Source: Alphaproteobacteria bacterium
Lineage (GTDB): Bacteria > Pseudomonadota > Alphaproteobacteria > UBA2966
DNA: 51,435 nucleotides
Direction: 5' to 3'
Assembly: GCA_030740435.1 (NCBI GenBank)
Contig: JASLXG010000149.1
Coordinates: 1-51,435 of the forward strand
In this document: piece by piece, positions 41,586 through 51,290 of the stretch
Layout of the letters: each line of letters opens with the position of its first letter
Position numbering within the stretch: position 1 is the stretch's first letter
The notes under the pieces: generated by a model
What the model saw: only the letters and a program-made list of their open reading frames with translations
The model's database searches: none
Told to the model about the DNA's origin: nothing
Translations under genes and position numbers: made by a program

Positions 41586-42452
41586 ATGGATTCGCGGGGA
41601 ACAGATTGCCATCGGAAATTCGCGGCGTTTTTCGGCCTGCTGGGGCTGCTGCTGTGCGGCGGCGGGCCGGCGTTGGCCAAGGCGACGCCCTGGATCAGCG
41701 TCGATATGGCCCAGATTCGTCTGCTCAGCGCCGGCCCGGCGGTGGCCGGGCGAAGCATCCTCGACTTCGGCTTCCAGATCCGCCTGGAGAGCGGCTGGAA
41801 GACCTACTGGCGCACGCCGGGCGCTGCCGGCATCCCGCTCAGGGTGAGCTGGGCGGGATCGCGGAACCTGACCCGGGCCGAACTCGGCTGGCCGGCTCCC
41901 AAGCGTTTTTCCCAGGCCGGCATCGCCAGCTTCGGCTATGCCGGCGAGGTGGTGCTGCCGATCCGCGTCGAGCTCCAGCGGCCCGGCGCCGGGCTCGGTC
42001 TGCGGGCCCAGGTCAGCTATGCCGTCTGCCGCGAGATCTGCGTGCCCCTGGAGGCAACGCTGGTGCTCGACCTGCCAGCCCGGGCCGGCGGCGACAGGGT
42101 GGCCGGAGCCTCAGAGGTCCACCGGCGGCTGATCGAACGCTTCCAGGCACGCCTGCCGGGGGACACCGGCCTGGCCATCGAGGGGGCCGAGCTGCAGGCC
42201 GGCAAGCCGCCCGTGCTGGCCGTCTCGGTACGCTCGCAAGGGGCCCTGAAAAAACCCGACCTTTTCGTCGAGGGAGCGCCCGCCTACGCCTTCGGACCGC
42301 CGGCACTGGAGCGGCTGGGGCCCAACCGGGGCATCCTGCGCCTCACCGTCGAGCCCGACCTGGGCGCCCTCCCCTTTGCCGGCGGGCGCCTCACCTTGAC
42401 CCTGGTCGACGGCCCCCGGGCGCTCGAGAAAAGCCTTTTCGTGGCACCCTGA
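41586..42452 (+). CDS. exported DsbD N-domain-like protein
   Basis: A 288-residue protein with a signal peptide (about residues 1-30, FFGLLGLLLCGGGPALA) and a region like the alpha-domain of DsbD: GGWKTYWRTPGAAGIPLRVS-type segment near 75-95 and the cysteine pair VSYAVCREICVPLEATL near 150-165. It lacks the membrane and thioredoxin domains. This form is seen beside redoxin genes in alphaproteobacteria; here a peroxiredoxin follows 93 bp later. It probably takes part in periplasmic thiol exchange. Start ATG at 41586 follows TCTAGAT; SD is weak. Confidence 0.75.
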   Translation: MDSRGTDCHRKFAAFFGLLGLLLCGGGPALAKATPWISVDMAQIRLLSAGPAVAGRSILDFGFQIRLESGWKTYWRTPGAAGIPLRVSWAGSRNLTRAELGWPAPKRFSQAGIASFGYAGEVVLPIRVELQRPGAGLGLRAQVSYAVCREICVPLEATLVLDLPARAGGDRVAGASEVHRRLIERFQARLPGDTGLAIEGAELQAGKPPVLAVSVRSQGALKKPDLFVEGAPAYAFGPPALERLGPNRGILRLTVEPDLGALPFAGGRLTLTLVDGPRALEKSLFVAP

Positions 42453-42545
42453 ACCGGCACTGGACAACGGGCGCGATCGGCGTATCTCAGTAATCTCTGT
42501 GAAGAGTTGAACGCCACACGCACTTATCTGGGAAGGACCAAGGGT

Positions 42546-43028
42546 ATGACGATCAAGGTGGGGGACAGGATTCCCGAGGCCACGCTGGCGGTGATGCGGG
42601 ATGGCGGACCGGCGCCGGTCAAAAGCCGCGAGCTCTTTGCCGCCAAATTGGTGGTGATGTTCGGGCTGCCCGGTGCCTTCACGCCGACCTGTTCGGCCCA
42701 GCACCTGCCCGGCTTCGTGAGCCACGCCGCGGCGCTGAAAGCCAAGGGCGTCGACACCATCGTCTGCCACGCCGTCAACGACGTCTTCGTCATGGCGGCC
42801 TGGGGCAAGGAGCAGAACGTCGGCGACGACGTGGTCATGCTGGCCGACGGCTCGGCCGCGCTCACCCAGGCCATGGGCATCGAGCTCGATCTTGTGGAGC
42901 GCGGCCTGGGCCGGCGTTGCCGGCGCTATTCGCTGATCGCCGAGGACAGCGTGGTCAGCGTCCTCAATATCGAGGAAGGCGGTGCCTTCGAGGTCTCCAG
43001 CGCGGAAAAAATCCTCGAGCAGCTATAG
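42546..43028 (+). CDS. peroxiredoxin (Prx5/AhpE-like, atypical 2-Cys or 1-Cys)
   Basis: A 160-residue redoxin that reduces peroxides. The peroxidatic Cys49 lies in [16 protein letters not shown], the Prx5 signature with Thr and Arg partners downstream. No clear second resolving Cys; Cys65-type residues may serve. The ATG at 42546 follows GGAAGGA. Its last codon and stop form CTATAG (43023-43028), which on the other strand is the last codon and stop of rnhA, so the two convergent genes overlap by 6 bp. Confidence 0.92.
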   Translation: MTIKVGDRIPEATLAVMRDGGPAPVKSRELFAAKLVVMFGLPGAFTPTCSAQHLPGFVSHAAALKAKGVDTIVCHAVNDVFVMAAWGKEQNVGDDVVMLADGSAALTQAMGIELDLVERGLGRRCRRYSLIAEDSVVSVLNIEEGGAFEVSSAEKILEQL

Positions 43029-43475
43029 GTTTTTTGCCGCTAGGGCGCCTTCGCGGGCGAGGGCGTCGGCGCGTTCGTTGCCGGCATCGCCGGCGTGGCC
43101 CTTGACCCAGCGCCAGTCGATCCGGTGCTCGCCCAGCGCCGCCTCCAGGCGCTGCCAGAGATCGGCGTTCTTGACCGGCTTCTTGGCCGCCGTGCGCCAG
43201 CCGTTCTGGCGCCAGCGCCCGATCCATTCGGTGATGCCGCTGCGCACATAGGTGCTGTCGGTATGGAGCCGCACCCGGCAGGGCCGTTTGAGGCTTTCCA
43301 GGGCCTGGATGGCGGCCATCAGTTCCATGCGGTTGTTGGTGGTTTCGGGCTCGCCGCCCGAAAGCTCGCGTTCGTGCCCCTGGTAAAGCAGCAGCGCCCC
43401 CCAGCCGCCCGGCCCCGGGTTTCCCGAGCAGGCCCCGTCGGTGTAGATCTCGACTAGATTGCCCACGGTCGCCAT
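43023..43475 (-). CDS. rnhA: ribonuclease HI
   Basis: Removes RNA from RNA-DNA hybrids. The 150-residue type 1 RNase H has [17 protein letters not shown] with catalytic Asp13, NNRMELMAA with the catalytic Glu, [10 protein letters not shown] with Asp, and the late GNERADALA with the fourth acid. It is full length. The ATG at 43475 lies inside the end of thrB (22-bp overlap), and ispH-thrB-rnhA is a common order in alphaproteobacteria. Confidence 0.97.
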   Translation of the reverse strand: MATVGNLVEIYTDGACSGNPGPGGWGALLLYQGHERELSGGEPETTNNRMELMAAIQALESLKRPCRVRLHTDSTYVRSGITEWIGRWRQNGWRTAAKKPVKNADLWQRLEAALGEHRIDWRWVKGHAGDAGNERADALAREGALAAKNL

Positions 43476-44434
43476 TCCAGACCATAGGCGGCGGGGCCGC
43501 GCACGCTCTGGTGAAAGCGCAGCTTCTGCAGGTATTCCAGCGGGTCCTTGGGTTTCACCAGGGCGCCCTCGACGTGGTTGAGCCAGTCGTAGAGCCGGGT
43601 CAACAGAAAGCGCAGCGCGGCGCCGCGGGTCAGCAGGGGCAGGGCCTCGAGCTCGGCCTCGGAAAAGGGCCGACGGCGGCGGTAGGCGGCCAGCATCAGC
43701 CGCGCCTTGGTGACGTTGAACTGGCGGTCGGGCTCGAAGCACCAGGCGTTGAGCAAAATCGCCAGCTCGTAGGCGAAGCTGTCGTTGCAGGCGAAATAGA
43801 AATCAATCAGCCCCGACAGCTGGTTGGTCAAAAAGAAAACGTTGTCGGGAAAGAGGTCGGCGTGGATAACCCCGGCCGGCAGATCCCTGGGCCAGTCCCT
43901 TTCCAGCACCTCGAGCTCGGCGGCGATCTCCTCGGCCAGACCCGGCGCCACCTCGTCGGCGCGCCCGGCGCAGCTTTCGAAGAGCGGCCGCCAGGCCGCC
44001 ACCGAGAGCGCGTTGGGCCGGCTCAGGGCGAAATCGCTGCCGGCGATATGCAAGCGTGCCACGGCATCTCCGAGCTGGCCGCACTGGTCGGGTCGCGGCC
44101 GGCGCGGCCAGACACCGTTGAGAAAGCTGACGATGGCGGCGGGCCGTCCTGCGAGCTCGCGCAGGGCCTCGCCGTCGCGACCCACCAGCGGCGTCGGACA
44201 AGGTACTCCGCGCCCCGCCAGATGCTCCATCAGGCCCAGGAAGAAAGGTAGATCGGCCGGTTCGACGCGCTTTTCGTAGAGCGTCAGGATGTAGTTGCCG
44301 GTCTCGGTCTGCAGCAGGTAGTTGGAGTTCTCGATACCCTCGGCGATGCCCTTGCACGAGACCACCCGGGCGATGTCGTACTGGGCCACGAAAGCCTCCA
44401 GCTCCTCGTCGGAAACCTCGGTGTAGACGGCCAT
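43454..44434 (-). CDS. thrB: homoserine kinase (ThrB, APH/fructosamine-kinase-like type)
   Basis: Phosphorylates homoserine in threonine synthesis. The 326-residue protein is the APH-type (not GHMP) ThrB of alphaproteobacteria: [31 protein letters not shown], and the catalytic [14 protein letters not shown] with the DFG-like [10 protein letters not shown]. The start ATG at 44434 is 3 bp after the ispH stop. The stop lies inside rnhA. Confidence 0.93.
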   Translation of the reverse strand: MAVYTEVSDEELEAFVAQYDIARVVSCKGIAEGIENSNYLLQTETGNYILTLYEKRVEPADLPFFLGLMEHLAGRGVPCPTPLVGRDGEALRELAGRPAAIVSFLNGVWPRRPRPDQCGQLGDAVARLHIAGSDFALSRPNALSVAAWRPLFESCAGRADEVAPGLAEEIAAELEVLERDWPRDLPAGVIHADLFPDNVFFLTNQLSGLIDFYFACNDSFAYELAILLNAWCFEPDRQFNVTKARLMLAAYRRRRPFSEAELEALPLLTRGAALRFLLTRLYDWLNHVEGALVKPKDPLEYLQKLRFHQSVRGPAAYGLEWRPWAI

Positions 44435-44437
44435 GGC

Positions 44438-45379
44438 TCAGGCCGTGAGGGCCAGGGGGAGCTTGAAGCGGACGTCCTCGCGGACCGCCTCGAGGAGCTC
44501 GACGCTGACCTCGAAACGCTGGCCCAGCACCGCCAGCAACTCCTCGACCAGGTGTTCGGGAGCCGAGGCACCGGCGCTGAGGGCCAGCGTCGCAGCACCA
44601 TCGAGCAACGCCCAGTCGAGATCGGCGGCACTTTCCACCAGTTCGGCCCGGGGGCAGCCGTGGCGCCTCGCCATCTCCACCAGGCGCAGCGAATTCGACG
44701 AGTTGGGGGCACCTACCACCAGGCAGACGTCGGCCCGCGCCGCCGCCTGCCGCACGGCTTGCTGGCGGTTGGTGGTGGCGTAGCAGATGTCCTCCTTGGT
44801 CGGCGCCTGGATACCCGGAAAGCGGCGCTCCAGCACGGCGATGATCTCGGCCGCATCGTCCACCGACAGCGTCGTCTGGGTCAGGTATGCCAAGTCCGCC
44901 GAGCCCGGCACCAGGCTTTCGGCCGCCGCCACGTTTTCAACCAGCAGCACGGCACCATTGGGCAACTGGCCCATGGTGCCGATCACCTCGGGATGGCCGG
45001 CGTGACCGATGAGCAGACACTGACGTCCGGCTCCATGGTGGGCCTCGGCCTCGCGGTGGACCTTGGAGACCAGCGGGCAGGTGGCGTCGAGCCATTCCAA
45101 ACCACGCCGCGCCGCCTCGGCCGGCACCGTCTTGGCCACGCCGTGGGCAGAGAATATCACCACGGCACCATCGGGCACCTCGTCAAGCTGGTCGACGAAG
45201 ACCGCGCCTTTTTGCTCGAGCCCGGCCACCACGGTGCGGTTGTGCACGATCTCGTGGCGCACGTAGACGGGGGCGCCCCGGCGCTCCAGCGCCGCCTCGA
45301 CGATCTGGATGGCCCGGTCGACGCCGGCACAAAAGCCGCGGGGGCTGGCAAGCAATACGGTGAGTGGCGCTTTGGGCAT
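44438..45379 (-). CDS. ispH: 4-hydroxy-3-methylbut-2-enyl diphosphate reductase
   Basis: Last step of the MEP pathway, making IPP and DMAPP. The 313-residue protein has the three Fe-S cysteines Cys17 ([12 protein letters not shown]), Cys101 ([11 protein letters not shown]) and Cys199 ([10 protein letters not shown]), plus HEIVHN and LIGHAGHPE. It is full length. The start ATG at 45379 is conserved. The palindromic element at 45413-45692 begins 33 bp upstream and could affect its promoter. Confidence 0.97.
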   Translation of the reverse strand: MPKAPLTVLLASPRGFCAGVDRAIQIVEAALERRGAPVYVRHEIVHNRTVVAGLEQKGAVFVDQLDEVPDGAVVIFSAHGVAKTVPAEAARRGLEWLDATCPLVSKVHREAEAHHGAGRQCLLIGHAGHPEVIGTMGQLPNGAVLLVENVAAAESLVPGSADLAYLTQTTLSVDDAAEIIAVLERRFPGIQAPTKEDICYATTNRQQAVRQAAARADVCLVVGAPNSSNSLRLVEMARRHGCPRAELVESAADLDWALLDGAATLALSAGASAPEHLVEELLAVLGQRFEVSVELLEAVREDVRFKLPLALTA

Positions 45380-45412
45380 GGCGATCGAACCCGGGGAACT
45401 GAGGCAGCATTC

Positions 45413-45692
45413 TAGCCCGCATTTCTCACCGGGTCATGGCCTGCGTCGCCCCCAGGTGATGCGATCCGAAAGGAAAAGACCGAAGAGCGTAGTGGGACTA
45501 CGCGCTTCGGTCTTTTGCCAAAGCGGACGCGCGGCTGGGGGCGACCCTTCGGGCGCCGCTGTCGCACCGACAGGGTGTGTCACGCTGCTTGCCCGATGTC
45601 CCACATCGCGCGGCGCAGCCAAAGGTCCCTGGGCCTACCCTGTCGGCGCGACAGCGACGCGCAGGCCGTAACCCGGTGAGAAATGCGGGCTA
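45413..45692. repeat. 280-bp composite palindromic element with CTAG borders
   Basis: Outer 33-bp arms 45413-45445 and 45660-45692 are inverted repeats with 2 mismatches; the borders read CTAGCCCGC and GCGGGCTAG. Inside are: a long hairpin 45474-45516 (AAAAGACCGAAG ... CTTCGGTCTTTT, tip AGTGGGACT); a 20-bp inverted repeat 45557-45576 / 45637-45656 with one mismatch; and, within it, CGATGT-CCC-ACATCG (45594-45608). No coding capacity. It lies between the ispH and lipoprotein starts. The GTCCCAC/GTGGGAC hairpin tips also occur in the element at 135-312. Confidence 0.75.
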
Positions 45693-45724
45693 GGCCCGGA
45701 TTTCTCACCGGGTCATGGCCCGCG
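45691..45724 (+). repeat. extra half-arm copy beside the composite palindrome
   Basis: TAGGCCCGGATTTCTCACCG and onward to 45724 repeats the left arm of the element at 45413-45445 with a few changes, directly after its right arm. It may be the remnant of a second, adjacent copy. Confidence 0.65.
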
Positions 45725-45821
45725 CTGGCTTTCCTTGCGTGGCGTCCGGGGCTCACATACAGTCCCCGGGAGCAAAGGGCGAAGCGACGGGCGCCAGCCT
45801 CGAGAAGCGAAAGGAAAGGGC

Positions 45822-46361
45822 ATGCTGAGGCCGCACCGGGGGGTGTTTGCCGCGCCGCTGTTGGCGCTGCTGCTGGCCGGCTGCGGCCCGGACGGGCTGC
45901 TCTCCAAGCAGACCAACATCCCCTGCCCCGCCATCATGCTGCTGGGCGAGGCCGAACGGCTGACCCAGTTCAAGGAAGGTGATGGCCGCGACCTGATCGA
46001 CGTGCGCTACGAGGCGACGATCTCCAACCTGGTACTGCAGTGCGTCTTCAAGGAGGGCCGGGTCGAGGTTGTCGCCAGCTTCGATCTGGTGGCCACGCGG
46101 GGCCCGGCGGCTCGCGGCCGGGTCGGTGAGTTCCCCTTTTTCGTCGCCGTCACCGGCCCCGAAGGCGGCGTCATGGCCAAGGAGGTCTTTTCCAGCCGCC
46201 TCGAATTCGGCTCCAACCGCCGGCGCACCGGCGTGGTCGAGCAGATCGAGGAAATCATCCCCCTGGCCAAAGGCCAGAAAGCCGAGGATTTCGAGGTGCT
46301 GATCGGTTTCCAACTCGCCCCCGACCAGCTCGAATACAACCGCCGCCGCCGCGGCCGCTAA
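45822..46361 (+). CDS. lipoprotein of unknown function
   Basis: A 179-residue protein. Residues 1-20 are a type II signal peptide with lipobox LLAGC (Cys21), so a lipid-anchored envelope protein. The mature part has a conserved-looking core: CPAIMLLGEAERLTQFKEGD, IDVRYEATISNL, and an Ig-like beta-rich C-part with GEFPFFVAVTG. I do not recognise a named family. AAAGGAAAGG precedes the ATG at 45822. The frame is open upstream to 45735, outside the lipobox distance. It ends 130 bp before the glycine riboswitch. Confidence 0.8.
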   Translation: MLRPHRGVFAAPLLALLLAGCGPDGLLSKQTNIPCPAIMLLGEAERLTQFKEGDGRDLIDVRYEATISNLVLQCVFKEGRVEVVASFDLVATRGPAARGRVGEFPFFVAVTGPEGGVMAKEVFSSRLEFGSNRRRTGVVEQIEEIIPLAKGQKAEDFEVLIGFQLAPDQLEYNRRRRGR

Positions 46362-46490
46362 GCCGTGCGGCGGCCAAGCCGCACGGCGGCCCGCGCGGCG
46401 GGAATTTCGCAAGATTGATCCTGGCCACCCGGCCGTCTATCATCACCAACATCGCGCGGCACCTCCGGTGCCTCGTGACCAGACAGATGA

Positions 46491-46686
46491 GGCCTGCGGG
46501 AGAGATCGGTTCGCCGGCGCCGAAGGAGCAACCGCCCCGGAAACTCTCAGGCAAAAGGACCGCAGGCGGATGGCACTCTGGAGAGCGGGCGCCGGCTTCG
46601 ACCCGGCGCCCCACCGAAGGGGTAAACCGGCAGGCGGCATATGCGGCGGCTGGCTAATCTCTCAGGTCCCGGACAGAGGGGGCTAA
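46491..46686 (+). promoter_or_regulatory. tandem glycine riboswitch
   Basis: Aptamer 1: P1 strands CCTGCGG (46493-46499) and CCGCAGG (46560-46566) enclose GGGAGAGA, GCCGAAGGAGCAA and AAACTCTCAGGCAAAAGGAC, the glycine-aptamer core. Aptamer 2: ACTCTGGAGAG, then CCACCGAAGGGGTAAACC and ATCTCTCAGGTCCCGGACAG (ending 46676), with the tail GAGGGGG. Both copies keep the core in the usual order, so this is the tandem, glycine-sensing type that turns on glycine cleavage genes. The gcvT start is about 65 bp downstream. Confidence 0.93.
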
Positions 46687-46750
46687 GGTCGCGTTCCGGC
46701 AACGAGTATTGTCGACAGCGCCTTGGCGTAACCTTGGGTCGGAGGGACCG

Positions 46751-47857
46751 GTGAGCGAGAACCCACAAAAGACGGCGCTCCATGACCTGCACCTCGAGCT
46801 GGGTGCCCGCATGGTGCCCTTCGCCGGCTATTTGATGCCGGTCCAGTACCCCGCCAGCATCCTCACCGAGCACCGCCAGACACGCGCCAGCGCCGGGCTT
46901 TTCGACGTCTCCCACATGGGCCAGATCGTGCTGCCCGGGCCGCTCGCCCCAGCGGCAGCGGCGCTGGAGCGCCTGGTGCCGGGCGACATCGCCGGCCTGG
47001 TGCCGGGCGGCCAGCGCTATACCCTGCTGACCAACGAGGCCGGCGGCGTGCGCGACGACCTGATGGTGACGAATGCCGGCGATCATCTCTTTCTGATCGT
47101 CAACGCCGCCTGCAAGGAAGCCGACGTGGCCCATCTCAGGGCCCATCTCGACGGCCTGGGCGGCCCGCTGGAGGTGCTCGAGGATCGCGGCCTGCTGGCG
47201 CTGCAGGGCCCGGCCGCCGCCACCGTGCTGGCCCGCCACGGGGCGGTTGGCGGGATGACCTTCATGACGGCGGCGATGATGGAGATCGCCGGCCTGGCCT
47301 GCCGCGTCTCACGATCGGGCTACAGCGGCGAGGACGGCTTCGAGATCTCGCTGGCCAACCGGGATCTCGAGACCTTGGCGCGCCTGCTGCTGGCCGAGCC
47401 CGAGGTCGAGGCCATCGGCCTGGGGGCCCGCGACACGCTGAGGCTGGAAGCCGGGCTCTGCCTCTATGGCCACGAACTCGACGCCGAGACGACGCCGATC
47501 GAGGCCGGGCTGGCCTGGACCATCGCCAAACGCCGGCGGCGCGATGGCGGCTTTCCCGGAGCCCGGGTGATCCTCGATCAGTTGGCCCAGGGACCGGCGC
47601 GCCGCCGCGTCGGCCTCTGCCCCGAGGGCTGCGCCCTGGCCCGCGAAGGGGCCGAGGTGGTGGCCGGGGGTGACGTCGTCGGCCGGGTTACCAGCGGCGG
47701 CTTCGGGGCCAGCGTCAATGGACCCATCGCTATGGCAAGCGTCGCCGCTGAGCGGGCCGAAGTGGGCAGCGAACTCGGCCTGATGGTGCGCGGCAAAAGC
47801 CAGCCGGCCCGGGTGGTGGCGCTGCCCTTCGTGCCGCACCGCTACGTCAAGACTTGA
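46751..47857 (+). CDS. gcvT: glycine cleavage system T protein (aminomethyltransferase)
   Basis: Releases NH3 and moves the methylene group from the lipoyl arm to H4-folate. The 368-residue protein has LGARMVPFAGYLMPVQYPAS, AGLFDVSHMGQI, RYTLLTNEAGGVRDDLMV and RSGYSGEDGFEI, plus LYGHELD. The GTG at 46751 follows GGAGGGA; the frame is open to 46709. It is the first gene under the glycine riboswitch and precedes gcvH by 27 bp. Confidence 0.96.
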   Translation: MSENPQKTALHDLHLELGARMVPFAGYLMPVQYPASILTEHRQTRASAGLFDVSHMGQIVLPGPLAPAAAALERLVPGDIAGLVPGGQRYTLLTNEAGGVRDDLMVTNAGDHLFLIVNAACKEADVAHLRAHLDGLGGPLEVLEDRGLLALQGPAAATVLARHGAVGGMTFMTAAMMEIAGLACRVSRSGYSGEDGFEISLANRDLETLARLLLAEPEVEAIGLGARDTLRLEAGLCLYGHELDAETTPIEAGLAWTIAKRRRRDGGFPGARVILDQLAQGPARRRVGLCPEGCALAREGAEVVAGGDVVGRVTSGGFGASVNGPIAMASVAAERAEVGSELGLMVRGKSQPARVVALPFVPHRYVKT

Positions 47858-47884
47858 AGAGTTTGCAATCGGAAAGGTTCGATC

Positions 47885-48262
47885 ATGTCTGAGACCCGAT
47901 ACAGCGTGGACCACGAGTGGATCAGCCTGAACGGCGATATCGGTACCGTCGGCGTCAGCAACTACGCCCAGGAACAGCTCGGCGACATCGTCTTCGTCGA
48001 TCTTCCCGCCCCCGGCACCCGCTTCGCCAAGGGCGACGAGGCGGCGGTGGTCGAATCGGTCAAGGCGGCCAGTGAGATATACGCCCCGGCGGCCGGCGAG
48101 GTAACGGCGGTCAACCAGGCCCTGGCCGACGATCCCAGCAAGGTCAACGCCTCGGCCGAGGCTGAGGGCTGGTTCTTCCAATTCCGCCTCGATGACGCCG
48201 ACGAGCTCGAAGGCCTGATGGACGGCGCCGCCTACGCCACCTACGTCGACAGCCTCGACTGA
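47885..48262 (+). CDS. gcvH: glycine cleavage system H protein
   Basis: Lipoyl carrier of the glycine cleavage system, 125 residues. The lipoylated Lys60 is in [20 protein letters not shown]; the N-terminus [20 protein letters not shown] is typical. AAAGGTTCG precedes the ATG. The stop TGA overlaps the gcvPA ATG by one base (TGATG), so expression is coupled. Confidence 0.97.
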   Translation: MSETRYSVDHEWISLNGDIGTVGVSNYAQEQLGDIVFVDLPAPGTRFAKGDEAAVVESVKAASEIYAPAAGEVTAVNQALADDPSKVNASAEAEGWFFQFRLDDADELEGLMDGAAYATYVDSLD

Positions 48263-49608
48263 TGCGCTACCTGCCGCTGACGCCAGCCGACCGGGCCGCC
48301 ATGCTGGAGCGCGCGGGCGCCGCCTCGGTCGACGAGTTGTTTGCCGACGTGCCGCCGGCGGCACGGCTCGAAGGCTTGCTCGACTTGCCCGCCGGCCAGG
48401 GCGAGATGGCCGTCGAACGGACGCTCACGACGCTGGCGGCGCAAAACCGGGCGAGCGACAGCCTGGCTGCTTTCATCGGCGCCGGCGCCTACCGCCATCA
48501 CCTGCCGGCCAGCGTCGATCACCTCATCCAACGCAGCGAATTCCTCACCGCCTACACGCCCTACCAGCCCGAGGTCAGCCAGGGCACGCTGCAGTTCCTC
48601 TTCGAATTCCAGACCCAGGTGGCGCTGCTCAGCGGCCTCGAGGTGGCCAACGCCTCGCTCTACGACGGCTCGACGGCGACCACCGAGGCCATCCTGATGG
48701 CCGGCCGTGTGACCCGGCGCCGCCGCGCCGTGATCTCGGGCGGGCTGCACCCCCACTATCGCGCCGTGGCCCAGACGGCCAGCCAGTTCATCGACCTCGA
48801 GCTCGACCTGGCCCCGCCCGAGCCGCGCGCCGACGAGGACCTGGCGGCCAGGATCGACGGCGATACCGCCTGCGTCGTGGTGCAGTATCCCGATTTCTTC
48901 GGCCGCATCGGCGACCTGGCGCCGCTGGCCGCGGCCTGCCACGAGGGGGGCGCGCTGCTGCTGGTGGTGGTAACCGAGGCCGTCTCGTTCGGGGCGCTCA
49001 GATCGCCGGGCGAGATGGGCGTCGACATCGTCGCCGCCGAGGGCCAGTCGCTGGGCAACCCGCTGGGCTTCGGCGGGCCCTATCTGGGATTGCTGGCGGT
49101 GCGCCAAAAGTACGTCCGCCAGATGCCCGGGCGCCTGGTCGGCGAAAGCCTCGACGCCGACGGCCTGCGGGCCTTCACGCTGACCCTGGCAACGCGCGAG
49201 CAGCACATCCGGCGCGACAAGGCGACCAGCAACATCTGCACCAATTCGGGCCTTTGCGCGCTGGCTTTCTGCATCCACCTGACGCTGCTCGGCGAGGACG
49301 GACTGAGGCGGCTGGCGCGCCTCAACCACGCCACGGCGGTGCACCTGGCCGAGCGGCTGGCCGGGGTGCCCGGGTTGGCGCTGGTGAACGATCGCTTCTT
49401 CAACGAGTTCACCATCGACCTGGGGCGGCCGGCCAGCCCGGTGGTCGAGGCCTTGGCGGAACGCGGCATTCTGGCCGGGGTGGCGCTTTCACGCCTCTAT
49501 CCCGAGCGGGAAAGCCTGGCCAACCTGGCCGTGGTGGCGGCCACCGAAACCAACACGGCGGACGAGATCGAGGCCTTGGCCGGGGCCCTGGCGGAGGAGT
49601 TGTCATGA
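48262..49608 (+). CDS. gcvPA: glycine dehydrogenase (decarboxylating) subunit 1
   Basis: N-terminal half of the split P protein, 448 residues: [67 protein letters not shown] and [16 protein letters not shown]. It forms a PLP-dependent complex with GcvPB and decarboxylates glycine onto lipoyl-H. A two-gene P protein is common in alphaproteobacteria and Gram-positives. It overlaps gcvH by one base and gcvPB by 4 bp (ATGA). Confidence 0.96.
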   Translation: MRYLPLTPADRAAMLERAGAASVDELFADVPPAARLEGLLDLPAGQGEMAVERTLTTLAAQNRASDSLAAFIGAGAYRHHLPASVDHLIQRSEFLTAYTPYQPEVSQGTLQFLFEFQTQVALLSGLEVANASLYDGSTATTEAILMAGRVTRRRRAVISGGLHPHYRAVAQTASQFIDLELDLAPPEPRADEDLAARIDGDTACVVVQYPDFFGRIGDLAPLAAACHEGGALLLVVVTEAVSFGALRSPGEMGVDIVAAEGQSLGNPLGFGGPYLGLLAVRQKYVRQMPGRLVGESLDADGLRAFTLTLATREQHIRRDKATSNICTNSGLCALAFCIHLTLLGEDGLRRLARLNHATAVHLAERLAGVPGLALVNDRFFNEFTIDLGRPASPVVEALAERGILAGVALSRLYPERESLANLAVVAATETNTADEIEALAGALAEELS

Positions 49609-51104
49609 CCGCCGGCCGCCGCCGCGCCTTGGACCACGAGGAGCCCTTGATCTTCGAACTCGGCGCGCCGGGACGCACGGGCGTCGACCTCGCGGAACCA
49701 GAGCCCTTCAACGACCGTCTCGGCGATCTCGGGCGCAGCCGCGAGATCGGCCTGCCCGGCCTTTCCGAGCCCCAGGTGGTGCGCCATTTCGTCAGGCTTT
49801 CGCGGCACAATTATTCCATCGATGCCGGGCTCTACCCGCTGGGCTCGTGCACCATGAAGCACAACCCCCGGCTCAACGAAAAACTGGCCCGGCTGCCCGG
49901 CTTCGCCGAGCTGCATCCGCTGCAGCCGGCCGCCACCACCCAGGGCGCGCTGGCCCTGATCGCTGCCGTCGGCCACTGGCTCAAGGTCATCACCGGCCTT
50001 CCCGGCATCGCCATGTCGCCGGCCGCCGGGGCCCATGGCGAGCTCTGCGGCCTGATGACCATCCGCCGCGCCCTCGAGGCCCGGGGCGACGGCCGGGCCC
50101 GGGTGCTGGTGCCCGATTCGGCCCACGGCACCAATCCCGCCACCGCCGCCATGTGCGGCTATGCCATCGATGCCGTGCCCGGCAACGACCGCGGCCGCAT
50201 CGACGTGGCGGCGCTCAAGGCCAAACTGGGCGACGACGTGGCGGCCGTGATGCTGACCAATCCCAACACCTGCGGCCTCTTCGAGGACCAGGTGCTGGAG
50301 GTGGCCGAGGCCATCCACGGGGCCGGCGGCTTTTTCTATTGCGACGGCGCCAACCTCAACGCCATCATGGGCCGGGTGCGGCCCGGCGACCTCGGTGTCG
50401 ACGCCATGCACATCAATTTGCACAAGACCTTCTCGACGCCCCACGGCGGTGGCGGCCCGGGCGCCGGACCGGTGGTGCTATCCCAGGCCCTGGTGCCCTT
50501 TGCGCCGCTGCCTTGGGTGGTGGAGGACGGCGAGGGCTATGCGCTCCGCGAACACGCCACCGACGAGGCCGCCCAGTCGCTGGGCCGCATGCGCGCTTTC
50601 CACGGCCAGATGGGCATGTTCGTGCGGGCTTATGCCTACATGCTCAGCCTGGGCGCCGAGGGCCTGCGCCAGGTCTCCGAGGACGCCGTGCTGGCCGCCA
50701 ACTACCTGCAAGCCGAGCTCGACGGCGACCTCACGCCCTCGTTCCCCGGGCCCTGCATGCACGAGGTGCTGTTTGATGAGCGATTCCTGAAAGACACCGG
50801 CGTCACCACCCTGGATTACGCCAAGGCCCTGATCGACGAGGGCTTCCATCCCATGACGATCTATTTTCCCCTGGTGGTGCACGGCGCGCTTCTCACCGAA
50901 CCCACCGAAAGCGAAAGCAAGGAAAGCCTCGACCAGTTCATCGCCGCCATGCGCCGCCTGGCCCAGCGCGCCAAGTCGGGCGACGTCGACTTTTTTCAGC
51001 AAGCCCCCCGCCATGCCCCCCGCCGCCGCATCGACGAGACCCAGGCGGCCCGCCACCCGGTGCTGCGCTGGCGCCCGCCCGGGCCGGACCAGGCGGCGGA
51101 GTAG
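49605..51104 (+). CDS. gcvPB: glycine dehydrogenase (decarboxylating) subunit 2
   Basis: The C-terminal half of the split P protein, 499 residues, carrying PLP on Lys274 ([16 protein letters not shown]). Other marks are [49 protein letters not shown] and NPNTCGLFE. Start ATG at 49605 overlaps the gcvPA stop. Full length; the last gene of the riboswitch-controlled operon. Confidence 0.96.
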   Translation: MTAGRRRALDHEEPLIFELGAPGRTGVDLAEPEPFNDRLGDLGRSREIGLPGLSEPQVVRHFVRLSRHNYSIDAGLYPLGSCTMKHNPRLNEKLARLPGFAELHPLQPAATTQGALALIAAVGHWLKVITGLPGIAMSPAAGAHGELCGLMTIRRALEARGDGRARVLVPDSAHGTNPATAAMCGYAIDAVPGNDRGRIDVAALKAKLGDDVAAVMLTNPNTCGLFEDQVLEVAEAIHGAGGFFYCDGANLNAIMGRVRPGDLGVDAMHINLHKTFSTPHGGGGPGAGPVVLSQALVPFAPLPWVVEDGEGYALREHATDEAAQSLGRMRAFHGQMGMFVRAYAYMLSLGAEGLRQVSEDAVLAANYLQAELDGDLTPSFPGPCMHEVLFDERFLKDTGVTTLDYAKALIDEGFHPMTIYFPLVVHGALLTEPTESESKESLDQFIAAMRRLAQRAKSGDVDFFQQAPRHAPRRRIDETQAARHPVLRWRPPGPDQAAE

Positions 51105-51127
51105 GCGCCACGGGCGCGGTTTTCTTG
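51105..51127 (+). terminator. intrinsic terminator after gcv operon
   Basis: GCGCC-ACG-GGCGC stem directly after the gcvPB stop, followed by GGTTTTCTT. The stem is short but GC-rich with a T run at the right place to end the gcv transcript. Confidence 0.6.
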
Positions 51128-51150
51128 TGCCATTCCCGCGTCGATTGCGG

Positions 51151-51195
51151 CTGCCGCCCCCACAAGGGGGGAGGGCAGGGAGGGGGTGTTTTTTT
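51151..51195. repeat. GC-rich CCCCCACAAGGGGGG hairpin with T run
   Basis: A GCCGCCCCCACAAGGGGGGA-type hairpin followed by GGGAGGGGGTGTTTTTTT. Such CCCTCCC...TTGTGGGGG motifs are dispersed in many alphaproteobacterial genomes. It may act as a second terminator in the plus direction. No gene in 51128-51224. Confidence 0.45.
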
Positions 51196-51224
51196 CGCCT
51201 TGCGGCCGCCAGCCCGAAATCGGT

Positions 51225-51290
51225 TCAGTGCGCGCTTTTGCCCAGTTCGCGGATGGCGTCGTCGATGATGGTGTCGGCGGTTTGCTGGTC
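51225..51290 (-). pseudogene. 3' end of a gene cut off by the IS630-type insertion
   Basis: On the minus strand a frame runs DQQTADTIIDDAIRELGKSAH to a TGA stop (51225-51227). It is open right up to the CTAG at 51290-51293, where the IS630-type element starts. This is too short to name, but codon use is like the neighbours, so the rest of the gene probably lies on the far side of the insertion. Confidence 0.45.

Noticed and set aside
46380-46490. Possible third glycine aptamer upstream of the tandem pair
   Set aside because: The GAGAG ... CTCTCAGG core is absent before 46491.
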